This document shows positions 42,667-45,836 of a stretch of 45,836 nt of DNA, one piece after another. Source of the DNA: CAZWCX01 sp964632945 (GTDB taxonomy: Bacteria; Planctomycetota; MHYJ01; WSZJ01; CAZWCX01); contig CAZWCX010000053.1 in the NCBI GenBank assembly GCA_964632945.1, positions 1 to 45,836 of the forward strand, in the 5' to 3' direction. A program made the translations under genes and the position numbers. The notes below the pieces were generated by a model. It saw only the letters and a list, made by a program, of their open reading frames with translations, did not search any database and was not told where the DNA came from. How positions within the stretch are numbered: the stretch's first letter is position 1; every line of letters starts with the position of its first letter.

Positions 42667-42693
42667 GGCGAACCCTCGAACGGGACGGCCGGC

Positions 42694-42722
42694 ATGATCG
42701 CACGGGCCGGGGGCGATTGCAA
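42694..42722 (-). promoter_or_regulatory. Promoter of the SCP2-R2lox operon
   Basis: On the minus strand TTGCAA, a 17-base spacer and GATCAT lie 27 bases before the SCP2 ATG. Confidence 0.45.
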
Positions 42723-42834
42723 GCAGTGCTGACGCGGTGCGGCATGATTCCGGACGGCGCCGACCCGGGTCGCGACGGTGGGGCGGAAGCGGGCTGGCGC
42801 GGCCCGCCGGGGCCGTCGGGAATCGCCCGACCGC

Positions 42835-43434
42835 TCACTTGCGCTTCGGCACGGTGATCTTCCGGGTGGGGTCGAGTTCGCGACCGCGCAGTTTCATCCG
42901 GACGCCCATCTTGCCGGTGCGCGGGTCCTGGTAGACGAGCAGGTTGCGCACGATCATGTCGCCGGTGCGCTGTCGAATCTGCGCCAGGAGGTGGTCCGGA
43001 CGGTCCAATTCGAATTCGATCTCCCCGCCCCCTTCGGTAAAACCGAGCATGATGACGAAGGCGCGAAACATGTCGGTTTCGGTGATGAGCCCGGTCAGTC
43101 GGTCGCCGGCCACGACCGGGAGGCCGGAGATGCGCCGACGGTACATCTCCGCGGCGGCCTCGGCCAGGGACGCGTCCGGCCCGATGGTGGCGGGATTCGC
43201 CGTCATGCACTCGCGGACGATCCGGCGCGCGCCGGAGACGCGGGCGTTCCCCGGGGCCAATGGGCCGATGTGGGCGTGAATGTCGCTCTGGGTGATGATC
43301 CCCACCAAGCGCTCGTTGTCGACCACCGGGAAGCGGCGGACTTTCTTCTTTCGCATCTCGCCCAGGGCTTCGACGATCAACAGGTCGGAGGGGATGGTCA
43401 GGGGTTCGGGGGACATCCACTGGGAAACGCGCAT
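42835..43434 (-). CDS. CBS-domain pair protein
   Basis: The 199-residue protein has two CBS motifs: VSQWMSPEPLTIPSDLLIVEALGEMRKKKVRRFPVVDNERLVGIITQSDI (about 3-52) and VRECMTANPATIGPDASLAEAAAEMYRRRISGLPVVAGDRLTGLITETDM (about 73-122). A C-terminal segment of about 70 residues, EIEFELDRPDHLLAQIRQR, resembles the ACT-like or regulatory tails of some CBS proteins. CBS pairs bind adenine nucleotides. The gene has AAGGAG upstream of the ATG. It lies 132 bases downstream of the hemerythrin gene, on the same strand. Confidence 0.93.
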   Translation of the reverse strand: MRVSQWMSPEPLTIPSDLLIVEALGEMRKKKVRRFPVVDNERLVGIITQSDIHAHIGPLAPGNARVSGARRIVRECMTANPATIGPDASLAEAAAEMYRRRISGLPVVAGDRLTGLITETDMFRAFVIMLGFTEGGGEIEFELDRPDHLLAQIRQRTGDMIVRNLLVYQDPRTGKMGVRMKLRGRELDPTRKITVPKRK

Positions 43435-43566
43435 TCTCGGCTCCTTCTCCGCAGCAGGTTCGGAGGGAGCGTAACAAATGGGCCCGCGTCACGCCATCGT
43501 CTCAGACGCGCGACGAGCCCGTTCGAGGGGGGCGGAGGGGCGCCGACCGGCGCCGGTTCAATGCAC

Positions 43567-44160
43567 TCAGCCGCCCGAGGCGCGCGCCGATTCGATCTCC
43601 GCGCGCGAGATTCCCAGCGAATCCGCGAGGTCCTCCGCAAGTTTGAGATAGCGCTCGTGCGCACCCGAGCCCATGTCGTCGGATTCGATGCGATCGAACG
43701 CGCGCAGCATCGCCTCCGTCTCGGCCGGGGTCTGAACGTGTTCGGCCATCGGAAAGAGGACGTTGTCTTCCTTGTTGATGTGCATGCGCAGCAACTGGCA
43801 GTAGGCGGTCGCGTTGCGATGGAAACGCTCCATGCACTCGCGGTCGCCCTGAGCCGCCTTCTCGATCGCGGAGGCCATCTCCCGAATGTGCCACCGACCC
43901 TGGTCGTGTTCGTGCAGCATCACACCCGTCGGTCCGCCTTCGCGCGGGAATCCCTTCGACTCCATGAAGGGGAAGAGGACCTTCTCCTCCTTGCCGTGAT
44001 GGCAGCCGTCGGCGAAGTTCCGCAAGAACTCGATGATGTCTTCGGCCACCGGACGATCGAGCGTGCGCGCCGACTCGCAGGTCGCCGCCACCTTCTCCAG
44101 ACAGGCCAGGACGGTTTCGATCACGCGGTGTTCGTTCTTCAGGACTTCGGCGGGTGTCAT
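43567..44160 (-). CDS. Hemerythrin-domain protein
   Basis: The 197-residue protein has the HHE/hemerythrin cation-binding pattern: NEHRVIE (His11), CHHGKEEKVLFPFM (His54 or His55, Glu58), HEHDQGRWH (His83), and HINKEDNVLFPMAE (His127, Glu131). This could hold a di-iron centre for O2 or NO sensing or iron-sulfur repair, as in DcrH-like or RIC proteins. A C-terminal helical extension of about 50 residues follows. I preferred ATG 44160, with GAGGAG upstream, over an ATG 13 codons earlier. Confidence 0.93.
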   Translation of the reverse strand: MTPAEVLKNEHRVIETVLACLEKVAATCESARTLDRPVAEDIIEFLRNFADGCHHGKEEKVLFPFMESKGFPREGGPTGVMLHEHDQGRWHIREMASAIEKAAQGDRECMERFHRNATAYCQLLRMHINKEDNVLFPMAEHVQTPAETEAMLRAFDRIESDDMGSGAHERYLKLAEDLADSLGISRAEIESARASGG

Positions 44161-44298
44161 GGGAAGGCTCCTCGATGGAGAAAAGACTCGGACGGGCATT
44201 CACCGGACGGTCATGGATTGCAAAGTTCGTACCGCGCGCGGCGCCGGAGCGCTTTCCCGATGTCCTCGCGTCTGGCCGGATTCCAATCGCAGAAGCCT

Positions 44299-44327
44299 TT
44301 CGCCGGAGACCGGACGGCGGGTAGAAT
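44299..44327 (+). promoter_or_regulatory. Possible promoter of corA
   Basis: TTCGCC, a 17-base spacer and TAGAAT lie about 100 bases upstream of the corA ATG. The -35 is weak. Confidence 0.3.
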
Positions 44328-44428
44328 CCCCGGGTTCGTGTGGATTCCTGCCCGGTCCCCCGCCGGTGCAGGGACGGGTCTGGCGACATCGCAGCTTCCG
44401 GATGGGGGGCGATCGACAGGAGGAATCC

Positions 44429-45556
44429 ATGGGGCGTCGGCGCAAGAAGCGATCGCACAAAAGCGGGCTGCCGCCCGGCACGGTCGTGCACGTCGGCGAT
44501 CCGAAGGCCCACAAGGTCCGCATCACCCTCCTCGACTACAACGAGGCGCGCGTGGTCGAAAAGGACATCCACGACCCCGCCGAACTTCAACCGTTCCTCG
44601 ACTCTCCCAGCACCACCTGGATCAACGTCGACGGGGTGCAGAACACGGCGCTCGTCGAATCGATCGGTCGGGCGTTCGGGCTGCACCCCCTCCTCCAGGA
44701 GGATGTCTGCAATACGGATCAGCGTCCCAAGATGGACGACTATGGCGACTGCCTCTACCTCGACGTCAAGATGCTCACCTACGACGAACGGCGCGGCGAG
44801 GTCATCCCGGAGCAGGTCAGCATGGTGCTCGGCTCGCGGTGGGTGCTTTCGTTCCAGGAGGAAGGGCGCGAGGGGGACGTATTCAACCCGGTCCGGGACC
44901 GAATCAGCAGCGGCAAGGCGCGCATTCGTACGCACGGTCCGGATTACCTGGTCTACTGCCTGCTCGACGCCATCGTGGACAACTACTTCGTGATCCTGGA
45001 GAAGGTCGGAGACACGATCGAATCCCTCGAGGTGGAGATGATCTCCGCGGCCAAACCCGCCACGCTCCATCGGGTCTACCAGATCAAGCGGGAAATGATC
45101 CTCCTTCGCCGATCGGTCTGGCCGCTGCGTGAGGTGATCAGCCGCCTCGCCAAGGCGGAGTCGCCTCTGCTGCGCGCCGAAACGTCCCTCTATTTCCGCG
45201 ATCTCTACGACCACTGCGTGCAGGTGATCGACGAGGTCGAGACCTTCCGCGAGATGCTCGGGGGAATGATCGAGCTGTACCTGTCGAGCGCCAACAACCG
45301 GATGAGCGAGGTGATGAAGGTCCTCACGATCATGTCCACCGTCTTCATCCCCCTGACGTTCATCGCGGGAGTCTATGGGATGAACTTCGATGTCATGCCG
45401 GAGTTGAAGTGGCGATGGGGGTACTTCGGCGTGATGGTCCTCATGGCCACGGTCGCCGCCGTCGAGGTAGTCGTCTTCTGGCGCAAGGGATGGATCCGCG
45501 GGGCGGTGAATCCTCCGGCCCCCGCGGATCCGCCGCCGGGTCCCGCTCGGTCGTGA
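44429..45556 (+). CDS. corA: CorA-type magnesium/cobalt transporter
   Basis: The 375-residue protein has the CorA layout: a cytoplasmic alpha/beta domain (TWINVDGVQN, HPLLQEDVCNTDQRPKMDDYGDCLYL, VLGSRWVLSFQE), a long helix (LRRSVWPLREVISRLAKAES, FRDLYDHCVQVIDEVETFREML), then two C-terminal membrane helices with the pore signature YGMNF (316-320) between them. It forms a pentameric channel for Mg2+ or related divalent ions. AGGAGG stands five to six bases before the ATG. A basic N-terminal run (MGRRRKKRSHKS) is unusual but not disruptive. A strong hairpin overlaps its stop. Confidence 0.95.
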   Translation: MGRRRKKRSHKSGLPPGTVVHVGDPKAHKVRITLLDYNEARVVEKDIHDPAELQPFLDSPSTTWINVDGVQNTALVESIGRAFGLHPLLQEDVCNTDQRPKMDDYGDCLYLDVKMLTYDERRGEVIPEQVSMVLGSRWVLSFQEEGREGDVFNPVRDRISSGKARIRTHGPDYLVYCLLDAIVDNYFVILEKVGDTIESLEVEMISAAKPATLHRVYQIKREMILLRRSVWPLREVISRLAKAESPLLRAETSLYFRDLYDHCVQVIDEVETFREMLGGMIELYLSSANNRMSEVMKVLTIMSTVFIPLTFIAGVYGMNFDVMPELKWRWGYFGVMVLMATVAAVEVVVFWRKGWIRGAVNPPAPADPPPGPARS

Positions 45557-45578
45557 TTCCGGGCCCAGGAATCCGACC
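45549..45578 (+). terminator. Hairpin over the corA stop codon
   Basis: GGTCG(T)GATTCC and GGAATCCGACC pair over 11 positions with one bulged T around the loop GGGCCCA. The TGA stop at 45554-45556 lies inside the left arm. No U-tract follows. Together with the palindromes at other gene ends, it suggests that hairpins alone mark transcript ends here. Confidence 0.5.
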
Positions 45579-45772
45579 AGGTCTCCGCGCCAGGACGACC
45601 GCGTGACTCCCGGGGCCTGCGTGCCCCCTCCCCATGCCTTCGACTCCACCGGCCGGTCGGGTCCCGTTCCTCGGGGGAAACACCCCCGGTGGCCTTCCGG
45701 TCCCCGGCTGTGGCTGGACGGGCGAGTCGGAAGGCCATTCCGGTCGCCGCTCATCCTGGTAGGACGGCTGGA

Positions 45773-45793
45773 TGCCCCTCCATCCTAGTGGGG
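45773..45793. repeat. Small hairpins leading into repeat R copy 3
   Basis: GCCCC and GGGGC pair around CTAG-containing loop sequence. Just upstream CATCC/GGATG form another short stem. The nearby CATCCTGGTAGG and CATCCTAGTGGG look like a direct duplication. From 45579 to about 45750 I see no gene or other structure. Confidence 0.35.
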
Positions 45794-45836
45794 CTTCAAC
45801 CTTGATTTCCCAGGTTGGTCCGGTCGCTTTTCGCGC
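45785..45836 (+). repeat. Structured dispersed repeat R, copy 3 (cut by window end)
   Basis: From CTAG at 45785-45788 to the last base, the sequence matches the first part of copy 1 (49-100), including GGGGCTTCAACC, an AACC...GGTT inverted pair, and the CCGGTCGC...TCGCGC start of the first stem-loop. The remainder lies outside the window. Confidence 0.75.

Noticed and set aside
1..45836. tRNA, rRNA, insertion sequences, transposases or phage genes
   Set aside because: I looked for cloverleaf ends, conserved rRNA segments, DDE/HUH proteins and integrases and found none.

Overview
The window is one stretch of a very GC-rich bacterial chromosome (roughly 70% G+C by eye). It is densely coding, with no rRNA, tRNA, CRISPR array or insertion sequence that I can see. 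Two eukaryotic-type Ser/Thr kinases with TPR tails, an ECF sigma factor translationally coupled to one of them, DUF4331 and TPR secreted proteins, HEAT and propeller-like exported proteins and a sulfatase-modifying-type domain protein together suggest a Planctomycetota-like or Acidobacteriota-like organism. That placement is an inference; no marker gene fixes it.

Layout. 1-482: a palindrome, a structured dispersed repeat and the 3' relic of a HEAT-type gene. 483-4307 (+): mocA-xdhC, an exported alpha/beta hydrolase, a flavin-reductase-like protein and an HD/HE phosphohydrolase. 4393-7992 (-): three-subunit xanthine-dehydrogenase-type molybdenum hydroxylase. 8200-12396 (+): Gly-rich secreted protein, propeller-like lipoprotein, second copy of the dispersed repeat, membrane-anchored HEAT protein. 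12489-17237 (-): BtpA and a pseudo-cyclase/ATPase/TPR regulator. 17362-18867 (+): DUF6986 aldolase-like enzyme. 18877-24535 (-): large kinase-TPR protein, then hydroxyisourate hydrolase and an allantoicase-OHCU decarboxylase fusion. 24813-28413 (+): small membrane protein, a DUF4331 domain split over two genes, and a TPR protein. 28503-34865 (-): four exported proteins, including a pilin-signal/papain-like protein and two deacetylase-like proteins. 35093-37335 (+): ECF sigma factor and kinase. 37336-37656: a cluster of hairpins. 37657-39042 (-): allantoinase. 39278-39817 (+): PH-domain membrane protein. 39905-42666 (-): SCP2, R2lox, SRPBCC and an unknown gene. 42835-44160 (-): CBS and hemerythrin proteins. 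44429-45556 (+): CorA. The window ends inside a third copy of the dispersed repeat.

How the genes fit together. Xanthine dehydrogenase with its MocA/XdhC maturation factors, hydroxyisourate hydrolase, OHCU decarboxylase, allantoinase and allantoicase form most of a route from hypoxanthine/xanthine to ureidoglycolate. They sit in four separated transcription units mixed with unrelated genes. No urate oxidase of any known type and no ureidoglycolate lyase is visible. The DUF6986 enzyme is a candidate for using the C2 product.

The most unusual signals are non-coding. One is a family of about 45-bp CTAG-flanked palindromes confined to gene 3' ends. Another is a run of five hairpins in 210 bp. 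The third is a roughly 150-bp multi-hairpin dispersed repeat. At the protein level the standouts are the allantoicase-OHCU fusion, the split DUF4331, the pilin-signal/papain-like protein, a molybdenum-hydroxylase FeS subunit lacking one cluster cysteine, a catalytically degenerate cyclase domain, and an R2lox-SCP2-SRPBCC operon.
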